56,981 nucleotides of DNA from Clostridia bacterium. GTDB taxonomy: Bacteria > Bacillota > Clostridia > Oscillospirales > CAG-272. Shown here piece by piece: positions 8,915 through 16,308 of this stretch; position 1 is the first letter of the stretch; the number at the start of each line of letters is the position of its first letter. A program made the translations under genes and the position numbers. The notes under the pieces are model-generated. The model was not told where the DNA came from and ran no database searches. It saw nothing but the letters and a program-made list of their open reading frames with translations. Location: contig JAGASS010000031.1 in assembly GCA_017621655.1 (NCBI GenBank), forward strand, positions 1 to 56,981, read 5' to 3'.

Positions 8915-9046
8915 ATGGAAAAGAAATTTGAAATGCCTGCTATAAACGTAGTATTATTTGAAAACGATGACGTTATTACTTCCTCGGGTCTTGATTTTGC
9001 ACTCGGTTCCTTCGCGTTCCCGGGTTTCAATCCCTTTGGTGAGTAA
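8915..9046 (+). CDS. 43-residue peptide of unknown function, downstream of GH2
   Basis: A short gene starting 14 bases after the GH2 stop with an excellent ribosome site (GGAGG at 8901, just after the stop), so it is almost certainly translated and probably coupled to the GH2 gene. The peptide begins MEKKFEMPAINVVLFENDDV, continues ITSSG, and ends in a Phe/Gly-rich tail (FPGFNPFGE). It has no signal peptide, no membrane segment and no cysteine. The front pattern (Pro, a hydrophobic beta-strand-like stretch, acidic pair, then V-I-T-S-S-G) reminds me of small unannotated clostridial proteins, but I cannot assign a family. A precursor peptide or a small partner of the surface enzyme are possible; neither is shown. 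Confidence 0.75.
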   Translation: MEKKFEMPAINVVLFENDDVITSSGLDFALGSFAFPGFNPFGE

Positions 9047-9074
9047 TACGCACAAAAGAAACAGCCACCCTTTA

Positions 9075-9196
9075 GTAGGTTGAGCTTAGGGATAAGCTCA
9101 ACCTACCATGAAATCAATTTGCTTCGCAAATTGATGAAATACGACTTGCGTCGTATGAAATAGGCTTCGCCTATGATATATTTTCTTCGAAAATAT
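9075..9196 (+). repeat. Cluster of five consecutive hairpins with GAAAT spacers
   Basis: Five hairpins in 122 bases: 9075-9106 (14-bp stem, GGGA loop), 9115-9133 (CAATTTG stem), 9139-9156 (ATACGAC stem), 9160-9174 (ATAGG stem) and 9178-9196 (ATATTTTC stem). Most loops contain TTCG or TTGC, and the spacers are TGAAAT, GAAAT or GATAT. No open frame runs through it. It lies between the small peptide gene and a bidirectional terminator. It resembles multi-stem intergenic repeats I associate with clostridial genomes, but the assignment is from memory; it could act as an RNA-stabilising 3' end or be a mobile repeat. Confidence 0.75.
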
Positions 9197-9204
9197 TAAG
9201 GATT

Positions 9205-9242
9205 AAAAATGATCCGTTGCTAAATGCAACGGATCATTTTTT
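9205..9242. terminator. Bidirectional terminator between GH2 and flavodiiron operons
   Basis: A 16-bp stem (AAAAATGATCCGTTGC and its complement) around TAAAT, with A-run and T-run ends usable on both strands. It terminates the plus-strand GH2 unit. Confidence 0.85.
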
Positions 9243-9247
9243 ACCAT

Positions 9248-9268
9248 AATATGCCCAAAGGGCATATT
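9248..9268 (-). terminator. Hairpin at end of flavodiiron gene
   Basis: AATATGCCC, AAA, GGGCATATT: a 9-bp stem overlapping the stop codon at 9267. The stronger terminator just beyond probably ends this operon. Confidence 0.5.
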
Positions 9269-11057
9269 AAGCTATCGGCTCAAAGTCGGAAGCGCCGTGC
9301 TTGCAGAGAGGGCAGATAAAGTCATCGGGTAGTGTATCACCCTCGTAGATATATCCGCATATCTTGCAGACGAATCCTTTTTTGCCCTCGGTTTCGGGCT
9401 TCGGCTTGACGTTGTTCTGATAGTAAGTGTATGTCATCGTTTCCTTGTCGGAAAGAACTCTTGCCTCGGTAACGGAGCAGATAAACATTCCGTGAGTATC
9501 GAGATCAATATACTGCTCGACCTTAAGCGACATAAAAGAGTTAATATATCTCGTCAGGAAGGGAAGCCCGTTATCGGAACGAAGCGTTTCCCAACCTGCA
9601 AATTTATCCGTGTTTCTGCCGCTCGTGAAGCCGAAATTTTCAAATACGCTGAACGGCGCTTCAGTGCTTAAGCAGTTGATGTTCATTTCACCGCTTTGCT
9701 TAATTACGTGGTGAGAATAATTCTGCTTGTTAATCGTAACCGCTATTCTGTTTGGCGTGCTTGTTACCTGCGAAACGGTGTTTACTATAAGTCCGTTATC
9801 CTTTTTTCCGTCGTTGCAGGTGACAACGTAAAGACCGTAGCCGATATTAAAGAGCGCCTTTAGGTCGTTCTTGTTAGCCGTCGATTCCTGCATTGCTAGA
9901 TAATCCTGGCAAAGCTCGGAGGCGAGGGTGTCGATCTGTCCCTTGCTTTCGTCATTAAGAGCAGACATGATTCTGACGGTCGTGTCGGTATAGGTGATGT
10001 TCTTGCATTTTTCCATCATTTCCTTCATAACCTTTGCGGCAAGAGGCGCCCAGCTTCCGTTTTCAACGAAAGCAACAGTGCGATTCTTGAATCCACGCTC
10101 GGTAAGATGGTTGATGAATTCGCGCATGAACGGGAAGATCTCTGCGTTATAGGTAGTAGTTGCAAGAACAAGCTTGCTGTATCTGAACGCATCCTCAACT
10201 GCTTCCGCCATGTCACAACGCGCAAGATCGTTTACTACTACCTTTGGACAGCCGTTTGCCTTGAGCTTCTCGGCAAGGAGATTAACTGCCTTTTTTGTGT
10301 TTCCATATACGGATGTATATGCAATAACGATTCCGTCATCCTCGGGCTGATAGCTTGACCACGTGTTGTAAAGTCCGATATAGTAACCGAGGTTTTCGGT
10401 GAGAATGGGACCGTGAAGAGGACAGATCTTTTCAATATCGAGTCCTGCTGCCTTCTTAAGAAGCGCCTGAACCTGCGCGCCGTATTTACCGACGATGCCG
10501 ATATAGTAGCGTCTTGCCTCGCATGCCCAGTCCTCCTCTACGTCAAGTGCGCCGAACTTTCCGAAGCCGTCAGCAGAGAAGAGAACCTTATCGGTGCTGT
10601 CATAGGTAACGATGACTTCGGGCCAATGAACCATGGGCGCCGTCACGAAGGTGAGAACATGTTTGCCGAGATCAAGCGTGTCGCCCTCGCCGACAACGAT
10701 CCTTCTGTCTGAAAAATCTGTGCCGAAGAAATTTTGCATCATTGCAAACGCTTTAGCCGAGGACACGATAGTTGCGTCAGGATAGGATTTTGCAAAATTA
10801 TAGATATTGGCAGAATGATCCGGCTCCATATGCTGGATAACGAGATAATCGGGCTTTCTTTCTCCAAGAGAATTCTGGAGATTATCGAGCCACTCGTGCG
10901 TGAAAGAAGCGTCAACGGTATCCATAACTGCGATCTTTTCGTCAATAATCACATAAGAATTGTAAGAAATTCCGTTCGGAACCACGTACTGACCTTCAAA
11001 TAGGTCGATCTTGTGGTCGTTTACTCCGATGTACTTGATGTCGTTCGTAATGTTCAT
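9267..11057 (-). CDS. Multidomain flavodiiron protein with flavin-reductase and rubredoxin domains
   Basis: A 596-residue cytoplasmic protein that probably reduces oxygen (or nitric oxide) to protect this anaerobe. The metallo-beta-lactamase-like domain keeps the diiron ligands H76, E78, D80, H81, H144, D163 and H215. A flavodoxin domain follows (about 242-385, YTSVYGNTKKAV), then a flavin-reductase-like domain (about 396-545) and a C-terminal rubredoxin with C564, C567, C582 and C585. Carrying reductase and rubredoxin in one chain lets it draw electrons more directly than two-domain forms, which need separate partners. The start is set at 11057 because GGAGG lies 8 bases upstream; an ORF extending to 11081 would place that site inside the gene. 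It is 14 bases after the dehydrogenase gene, in one operon. Confidence 0.93.
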   Translation of the reverse strand: MNITNDIKYIGVNDHKIDLFEGQYVVPNGISYNSYVIIDEKIAVMDTVDASFTHEWLDNLQNSLGERKPDYLVIQHMEPDHSANIYNFAKSYPDATIVSSAKAFAMMQNFFGTDFSDRRIVVGEGDTLDLGKHVLTFVTAPMVHWPEVIVTYDSTDKVLFSADGFGKFGALDVEEDWACEARRYYIGIVGKYGAQVQALLKKAAGLDIEKICPLHGPILTENLGYYIGLYNTWSSYQPEDDGIVIAYTSVYGNTKKAVNLLAEKLKANGCPKVVVNDLARCDMAEAVEDAFRYSKLVLATTTYNAEIFPFMREFINHLTERGFKNRTVAFVENGSWAPLAAKVMKEMMEKCKNITYTDTTVRIMSALNDESKGQIDTLASELCQDYLAMQESTANKNDLKALFNIGYGLYVVTCNDGKKDNGLIVNTVSQVTSTPNRIAVTINKQNYSHHVIKQSGEMNINCLSTEAPFSVFENFGFTSGRNTDKFAGWETLRSDNGLPFLTRYINSFMSLKVEQYIDLDTHGMFICSVTEARVLSDKETMTYTYYQNNVKPKPETEGKKGFVCKICGYIYEGDTLPDDFICPLCKHGASDFEPIA

Positions 11058-11071
11058 TTTATATTCCTCCA

Positions 11072-12106
11072 TTAAAAGCATTTTCCGCTCTTGCAGTCTT
11101 CTGTATTTCCGCCTCTGTAGCAGAGTTCATTTGCGCACTGACCTTTACTAAGCATGTCGACAATGTTATTCACCGTCGTGCTTGCGATGTTTTCGAGCGC
11201 CTCTTCGGTCAGAAACGCTTGATGTGAGGTTACTATCACGTTTGGCATTGAGATCAGCCGCGCAAGCGTGTCGTCCTCCATTATGTGTCCGGAGTTGTCC
11301 TCAAAGAACAGGTCGGATTCTTCCTCGTATACGTCGAGGCAGGCAGCACCTATTTTCCTAGATTTAATGCCTTCAAGCAGTGCTTCCGCATCAACGAGCG
11401 CGCCGCGCGACGTATTGAGTATGATTACTCCTTTTTTGCATTTTTCAATTGCGTTTTCATCTATCAGATGATACGTTTCGTCATTTAGCGGGCAGTGCAG
11501 GGAAATAATATCGCTGTCTGCAAATATCTCATCAATTGAAACGTATTTTATTATTTCTCCGTCTTCAATTGAACGGTCGGGAAATTTATCGTAAGCCAGG
11601 ATCTTCATTCCGAAGCCGCGGCAGATATTGACGAATACCTTACCGATCTTACCTGTACCTATTATACCGACGGTCTTTCCGTAAAGGTCAATGCCAGTAA
11701 GCCCGTTAAGACTGAAATTGAATTCCTTTGAACGGTTATATGCCTTGTGTATCCTTCTAATTGACGTCAGCAGTAGAGCCATTGTATGCTCTGCAACTGC
11801 GTAGGGCGAATATGCCGGCACACGGACAACGTGTATTTTGCCAAACGCGTATTTCATATCCACGTTATTAAATCCGGCACAACGAAGGGCAATGACCTTA
11901 ACACCCATCTCTGACAGCTTGTCAATAACTGAAGAGTTAACGGTATCGTTTACGAACACGCAAACGCCGTCAAAGCCGTGAGCCAGATATACAGTGTCCT
12001 CATTAAGCTTCGTTTCGTAGTATTTGAACTCGATTCCGGTGCTTTCCGAATATTTGTCGAAGGAGTTTTTGTCGTACGGTTTTGTATCAAAAAAAGCTAT
12101 TTTCAT
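11072..12106 (-). CDS. D-2-hydroxyacid dehydrogenase (D-lactate dehydrogenase-like)
   Basis: A 344-residue NAD-dependent dehydrogenase that should interconvert a 2-keto acid (pyruvate or similar) and its D-hydroxy acid. It shows the nucleotide-binding motif GIIGTGKIG near residue 150, the family signature around HCPLNDETYHLI, the catalytic Arg in NTSRGALVD, and a catalytic His in SHQAF. The length fits D-lactate dehydrogenases. The last 16 residues contain three cysteines (CYRGG, DCKSGKC), an unusual tail. It is upstream of and co-transcribed with the flavodiiron protein, linking NADH disposal with oxygen defence. AAGGA precedes the ATG. The substrate could also be an aromatic or branched-chain keto acid. 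Confidence 0.88.
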   Translation of the reverse strand: MKIAFFDTKPYDKNSFDKYSESTGIEFKYYETKLNEDTVYLAHGFDGVCVFVNDTVNSSVIDKLSEMGVKVIALRCAGFNNVDMKYAFGKIHVVRVPAYSPYAVAEHTMALLLTSIRRIHKAYNRSKEFNFSLNGLTGIDLYGKTVGIIGTGKIGKVFVNICRGFGMKILAYDKFPDRSIEDGEIIKYVSIDEIFADSDIISLHCPLNDETYHLIDENAIEKCKKGVIILNTSRGALVDAEALLEGIKSRKIGAACLDVYEEESDLFFEDNSGHIMEDDTLARLISMPNVIVTSHQAFLTEEALENIASTTVNNIVDMLSKGQCANELCYRGGNTEDCKSGKCF

Positions 12107-12167
12107 GTTTTGTCCTTACAGTTTTTTTATATTATTCCTTTCTGAATGAAAAACAAACGGTAATTGA

Positions 12168-13121
12168 TTATTTTGTAAGGAATTCTCGTATTTTTTCCCA
12201 GACCCCTTCGTCCTGCTCGGTCATTTTGTCCCAATCGAAGGAGCTTCTGAATTTTTCCTTGTCATCAAGCGACATATCGGCAGCACTTACGGCGGCTGAT
12301 GAATATTCAGCTAGGTATTTTACTGCATCACGCGTGTAATTAGGATTATGCCCTTTTTCGCTTTCAAGTATAAACTCTATATTCTCTTTATCCTTAAGAG
12401 CATAATAGAGTGTATCGTAGTGTACCTCTTTATTTACAAGATGATCGTTATCGGAATAGATAAGCAGCGCATCAACGTTTGAATTTCTAAGGGTCTCAAC
12501 AGCATCGTAGGACACAAATTCCGGGTTCGATCCTGCTTCAAGCTTGATTATGTCCTTTATATAAAAGCGTAAGAAGCCGTTGAAATTCTGCTGTGTCATT
12601 CTTTTTACGGAAGTAAATCCGCTTAGTACCACGATCTTTTTTATATCTGAATGAAGGGCAGGGATATTCAGTGTTGAAAAACCGCCCCAGCTGTGTCCCA
12701 TCACGGTGATATTTTCCGTGTTCACGTTAGGATCAGATTTGAGAGTGTTAAGCGCATCGTTTAGATCGCAAAGTGATTGAGAAAGTCCGCCCGTATCTTT
12801 GCCGTCCGATTCCATACATCCCGTATGATCGTATGCGAAAACGCGGTAACCGAAGGAGCAAAGCTTTTCGATCTCCTTCATATATGAACGGTGACCGCCT
12901 CCGAAGCCGTGATCGAAAACAATAAGCTTATTCGGATCATACCCGTCGTAGCTGTAAAAACATCCGACAAGTCGGTTGTTTTTTGATGAAGTGAACTCGT
13001 ATCTCTCAGCATTTAGACCCGGGAAGTCTTTATGCGAAAAATAATACGCAATACCTATGTCGTCACAGCGAACGAATAGCTGCGCTTTGTATACTTCTTC
13101 GATTTCTTTATGAAAAATCAT
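12168..13121 (-). CDS. Alpha/beta hydrolase (serine hydrolase)
   Basis: A 317-residue cytoplasmic hydrolase. The nucleophile Ser144 lies in GHSWGG, an oxyanion-type motif in DHGFGGG near residue 70, the acid probably in YSDNDHLV and the His in EKGHNPNY. It resembles broad serine aminopeptidase/lysophospholipase-type hydrolases; the substrate is unknown. The start at 13121 (MIFHKE) is chosen because AAAGGTGGTG precedes it and the promoter at 13141-13169 leaves no room for the longer ORF. A separate 61-base gap divides it from the dehydrogenase downstream, so read-through is possible. Confidence 0.82.
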   Translation of the reverse strand: MIFHKEIEEVYKAQLFVRCDDIGIAYYFSHKDFPGLNAERYEFTSSKNNRLVGCFYSYDGYDPNKLIVFDHGFGGGHRSYMKEIEKLCSFGYRVFAYDHTGCMESDGKDTGGLSQSLCDLNDALNTLKSDPNVNTENITVMGHSWGGFSTLNIPALHSDIKKIVVLSGFTSVKRMTQQNFNGFLRFYIKDIIKLEAGSNPEFVSYDAVETLRNSNVDALLIYSDNDHLVNKEVHYDTLYYALKDKENIEFILESEKGHNPNYTRDAVKYLAEYSSAAVSAADMSLDDKEKFRSSFDWDKMTEQDEGVWEKIREFLTK

Positions 13122-13140
13122 CGTATCACCACCTTTTAGC

Positions 13141-13169
13141 ATTATAACATATTTTCAAAAAAATGTAAA
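13141..13169 (-). promoter_or_regulatory. Promoter of alpha/beta hydrolase
   Basis: On the minus strand, TTTACA, a 17-base spacer and TATAAT, 19 bases before the chosen ATG. Confidence 0.8.
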
Positions 13170-13170
13170 T

Positions 13171-13199
13171 AAAAAAAGCGGCTTTCGCCGCTATTTTTT
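13171..13199 (-). terminator. Terminator of DUF4830 gene
   Basis: AGCGGC/GCCGCT-type stem with a small loop, flanked by A-run and T-run; it overlaps the stop of the DUF4830 gene. Confidence 0.85.
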
Positions 13200-13695
13200 A
13201 AGGAAGCTTTACCGTCCCGTCGAGAGTCATAACAAAACCGTTTAGGTCAGCAGAGCAAATATCACCGCCGATAACTTTTCCGCGGTATACGATTATGTTT
13301 GCGTAGACCGTGCCGTTATAGTTTTCGAAGTTTGTTATTTTATATGTATAACGCGTTACGTCCTTACCCTTGTATTTTCCTAGATCTAGCCCTTGTTGCT
13401 TTTGAAGCTCGTTATATCCTACGAATATCTTGTCAAATTTTGTCGGTATCGTAACCTTCACGTTTTCACTTGGCTCACTTTCAACCTCCCATCCGAATTG
13501 CTTAAGAAAATTGATCCTGTCCTCATTCGTCTTTACGTTTACATAGCTATAAGACGATACGGGAGAATACATCAAAGACGCAGCAGTCGGCTCAGTGACG
13601 GGTATCATCGTAAGCAGTACGACCAGTGCGATCACTGACGCGCAAATGACGGTCGCAATTTTTATTGTTGATGCTTTTATTGATAATATGAACAT
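13198..13695 (-). CDS. DUF4830-family membrane-anchored protein
   Basis: A 165-residue protein with one N-terminal membrane segment (about 10-32) and an outside domain. The pattern KFDKIFVGYNELQKQQGLDL, then KYKGKDVTRYTYKITN and a final GGDICSADLNGF, matches the DUF4830 family of Firmicutes; the function of this family is not known. GGAGGA precedes the ATG. It sits between a hydrolase and a tRNA pair, with its own terminator, so it is probably monocistronic. Confidence 0.8.
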   Translation of the reverse strand: MFILSIKASTIKIATVICASVIALVVLLTMIPVTEPTAASLMYSPVSSYSYVNVKTNEDRINFLKQFGWEVESEPSENVKVTIPTKFDKIFVGYNELQKQQGLDLGKYKGKDVTRYTYKITNFENYNGTVYANIIVYRGKVIGGDICSADLNGFVMTLDGTVKLP

Positions 13696-13774
13696 AACGT
13701 CCTCCGCGTGATAGAGTTAGTAGAGTATATTCGCAAAAAAAGAAAAATATTCTGAATTTTTTTGAAAATAACTA

Positions 13775-13803
13775 TTGACAAGAAGAAAGTAATGTGATAT
13801 AAT
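13775..13803 (+). promoter_or_regulatory. Promoter of tRNA-Thr/tRNA-Tyr
   Basis: TTGACA, a 17-base spacer and TATAAT preceded by TG (extended -10). Confidence 0.9.
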
Positions 13804-13840
13804 ACCAAACGTTGCGGGTAATCGGGCAGCGAGATGAAAT

Positions 13841-13915
13841 GCTGGTGTGGCTCAATGGCAGAGCAGCTGATTTGTAATCAGCAGGTTGTTGGTTCGACTC
13901 CGATCACCAGCTCCA
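13841..13915 (+). tRNA. tRNA-Thr (TGT anticodon)
   Basis: A 75-base cloverleaf with encoded CCA: acceptor GCTGGTG paired with CACCAGC, anticodon stem GCTGA/TCAGC around the loop TTTGTAA, and T-arm TTGGTTCGACTCCGA. The anticodon TGT reads threonine ACA codons. It is followed 4 bases later by tRNA-Tyr in one transcript. Confidence 0.96.
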
Positions 13916-13919
13916 ATAT

Positions 13920-14004
13920 GGGAGCGTTCCCGAGCGGCCAAAGGGGGCAGACTGTAAATCTGTTGTCAGTGACTTCGGTGGTCCGAATCCACCCGCTCCC
14001 ACCA
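13920..14004 (+). tRNA. tRNA-Tyr (GTA anticodon)
   Basis: An 85-base class II tRNA with a long variable arm: acceptor GGGAGCG paired with CGCTCCC plus ACCA, anticodon stem GCAGA/TCTGT around the loop CTGTAAA with anticodon GTA, a variable stem around GTGACTTC, and T-arm GGTCCGAATCC. Confidence 0.96.
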
Positions 14005-14005
14005 G

Positions 14006-14036
14006 AAAAAGACGATTGCTATGCAGTCGTCTTTTT
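14006..14036 (+). terminator. Terminator of tRNA-Thr/Tyr
   Basis: AAAAAGACGA pairs with TCGTCTTTTT with a T-run. Only 40 bases separate it from the next ATG, with no promoter visible between. Confidence 0.7.
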
Positions 14037-14076
14037 CCTTTATTTAGTTGATCTGGGTGACACTGAGGTGAATTTC

Positions 14077-15324
14077 ATGAAAGAAAGAATTATTGAGGCG
14101 ATTGACAATAATCGCGACGCGATAATATCCTGTGGTGAGTATATTCTGAATAATCCCGAGCTTGGTTTTAAGGAATTCAAGACTTCTGAATACGTAAAAA
14201 ACGAATTTACTAAGCTTGGAATTCCTTATCGCGATAACGTTGCCATTACTGGCGTTATCGGTGTTGTAGGCGATCCAAACGCCGATATAAACGTTTGTGT
14301 TATCGGCGAGATGGATGCAATTAAATGCTTTGAGCATCCGAATGCTGATCCTATTACGGGCGCGGTGCACGCTTGCGGTCATAATGCACAGATTGCTCAA
14401 ATGATAGGAGCAGCATACGGAATCGTTAAAAGCGGTGTCCTTAATGAATGCAGCTGTAAGATCACTTTTTTAGCTGTTCCTGCAGAGGAGTTTGCTGAGC
14501 TTGACTATCGCGGACATCTTATAAATGATGGAAAAATAACGTATATGTCGGGCAAGCAGGAGCTGATACATCTCGGCTTTTTTGATGACGTTGACATAGC
14601 CATGATGATACACGCTCAGGCGTTGACACCCGCGCCACGTTTGTTTATGAACGGCTCAAGTCTCGGCTTTGAAGCAAAGAAGATAACGTTTACAGGTGTC
14701 TCTGCGCACGGAAGCGAGCCGTGGAACGGTGTAAACGCGCTTGATGCGGCGGTTATGACAATAAACGGAATCAATGCGAACAGAACAACCTTTAAGGATT
14801 CGGACAGAGTCCGCATACATCCGATAATTTCAAACGGCGGTGATCTCGTTAACGTCATACCGAATAAAGCCGTAATTGAGACTTTTGTTCGCGGTGCTAA
14901 TACCGCCGCTATCGTAGATGCCTGCAACAAGGTTGACAATGCGGCGAAGGCAGGTGCGCTTGCAATGGGCGCAAGCTGTGAGATCGAGAATATCAAAGGT
15001 TACGCGCCGCTTATGCAAGACGTTACGCTTTCTAAGATCTTCGAAGATAACGCACTTGAATTCATCGGCTCTGATAAGGTTGAGCATTTTATGGATATGA
15101 CCGGTTCAACTGATATGGGCGACGTATCTGCAATTCTTCCTGCCATCCAGCCGACGATAGGCGGCTTTGACGGCGCACTTCACAGCAAGGATTTCACGAT
15201 TGTAGATAAAGAATTTGTTTACCTTACGGCCTCAAAAATATTGGCTTGTACCGTATACGATCTTATTAAGGATAATTGTGCCATAGCTCGCAAGATCAAA
15301 AGCGAGTTCAAGCACGAAAAATAA
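14077..15324 (+). CDS. M20-family amidohydrolase/peptidase
   Basis: A 415-residue zinc-type amidohydrolase of the M20D group (AbgB, hippurate hydrolase, amidohydrolase type), which removes acyl or aminobenzoyl groups from amino acids or dipeptides in the cytoplasm. Visible motifs are GEMDAI (about 77-82), HACGHN (98-103, usually HACGHD in the family) and AVPAEEF (about 155). The dimerisation domain shows SAHGSEPWNG. The start is at 14077, where GAGGTG lies upstream; the longer open frame runs back through the two tRNAs and is not real. It leads a cluster with an AraC regulator and an MFS permease, so it probably processes an imported amide. Confidence 0.85.
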   Translation: MKERIIEAIDNNRDAIISCGEYILNNPELGFKEFKTSEYVKNEFTKLGIPYRDNVAITGVIGVVGDPNADINVCVIGEMDAIKCFEHPNADPITGAVHACGHNAQIAQMIGAAYGIVKSGVLNECSCKITFLAVPAEEFAELDYRGHLINDGKITYMSGKQELIHLGFFDDVDIAMMIHAQALTPAPRLFMNGSSLGFEAKKITFTGVSAHGSEPWNGVNALDAAVMTINGINANRTTFKDSDRVRIHPIISNGGDLVNVIPNKAVIETFVRGANTAAIVDACNKVDNAAKAGALAMGASCEIENIKGYAPLMQDVTLSKIFEDNALEFIGSDKVEHFMDMTGSTDMGDVSAILPAIQPTIGGFDGALHSKDFTIVDKEFVYLTASKILACTVYDLIKDNCAIARKIKSEFKHEK

Positions 15325-15330
15325 GATATT

Positions 15331-16221
15331 ATGTCTATACAGATAGATCACCAACTGCGTGAATTCATACCTCACAGTGTAAATGAGTTTCCGATCACAT
15401 ATTTTCACGACGAGCTGATAACGCTAACCGACTTAGCAGGACCGCTTCATTGGCATCCCGATTTTGAGATAGCAAGCGCAGTATGCGGTACCTTGGATTA
15501 TCAGGTCGGCGGCGAGCATATCGTTCTTCAGCCGGGTGACAGTATATTCGTAAACGGAAATATGCTTCACGGAATCAAACAGTTATCAGGTGACGTAGCC
15601 GATCCAATGCCTAATATCGTCTTTTCGGGTACTTTGTTAGCACCGGAATCCAGTACTGTTTACAGGAAATATGTTTTACCTATTTTGCGGTCTGATATGC
15701 TTCCTTTCGTTGTTTTCAGGCACGACGACCCGTCGTTATGTGAGATAAACCGTATTATAAATGATATTTATAAAAATATGTCAGAGATGCAGATCGGCTT
15801 TGAGCTTGCGGTTCAACGTAATATTAACCTGATATTTGAGTATCTGAATTACAATTTTGATTTACTCTCCAAAACACAGTCGACGCGCATTCAGATGAAC
15901 AATCAGATTCGCATTCAAAAGATGCTCTTGTTTATATACGAAAACTACGGAAACGACGTTACCCTCCGGGATATTGCAGATGCGGCTGACGTGAGTCGAA
16001 GCGAGGCAGGGCGCTGCTTTCAAACGTATATGGGGTGCTCCCCAATTGATGCCCTGATCGATTACAGACTTCAAATGGCACATCAGTTATTAAATGAAGG
16101 AGCGCAATCTCTCAAAGAGATAAGCTACGCATGCGGCTTCAATTCCGTAAATTATTTTAGTCGACGGTTTAAGTTAAAATACGGCTTCGCGCCGAGTATA
16201 TATGCAAAAATGGGTAAATAA
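15331..16221 (+). CDS. AraC-family transcriptional regulator
   Basis: A 296-residue regulator with an N-terminal cupin (HWHPDFEIASAV, QPGDSIFVNGNMLHGI) and a C-terminal AraC DNA-binding domain (about 190-290; DVSRSEAGRCFQTYMGCSP and ACGFNSVNYFSRRFKLKYG). It begins 6 bases after the amidohydrolase stop, so the two are co-transcribed. It probably senses the amide or its product and regulates this operon and the downstream permease. Confidence 0.9.
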   Translation: MSIQIDHQLREFIPHSVNEFPITYFHDELITLTDLAGPLHWHPDFEIASAVCGTLDYQVGGEHIVLQPGDSIFVNGNMLHGIKQLSGDVADPMPNIVFSGTLLAPESSTVYRKYVLPILRSDMLPFVVFRHDDPSLCEINRIINDIYKNMSEMQIGFELAVQRNINLIFEYLNYNFDLLSKTQSTRIQMNNQIRIQKMLLFIYENYGNDVTLRDIADAADVSRSEAGRCFQTYMGCSPIDALIDYRLQMAHQLLNEGAQSLKEISYACGFNSVNYFSRRFKLKYGFAPSIYAKMGK

Positions 16222-16269
16222 TGCTTCATATTGGCGTTTAAGTGTCTTTTCTTTGATGTAATATGGTGA

Positions 16270-16275
16270 TATAAT
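16270..16275 (+). promoter_or_regulatory. Possible extended -10 promoter of MFS gene
   Basis: TGATATAAT, an extended -10 element, 33 bases before the MFS start. No good -35 box is seen, which would fit activation by a regulator such as the upstream AraC protein. Confidence 0.45.
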
Positions 16276-16308
16276 TTACTTACAAATATGCATAAAAAGG
16301 GAAGCATC

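Noticed and set aside
9075..9196. CRISPR array
   Set aside because: The stems differ in sequence and there are no equal repeats with unique spacers; no cas genes are present.
13834..14076. Upstream extension of the amidohydrolase reading frame
   Set aside because: It runs through both tRNAs and their terminator; the ATG at 14077 has a ribosome site and matches the family start.
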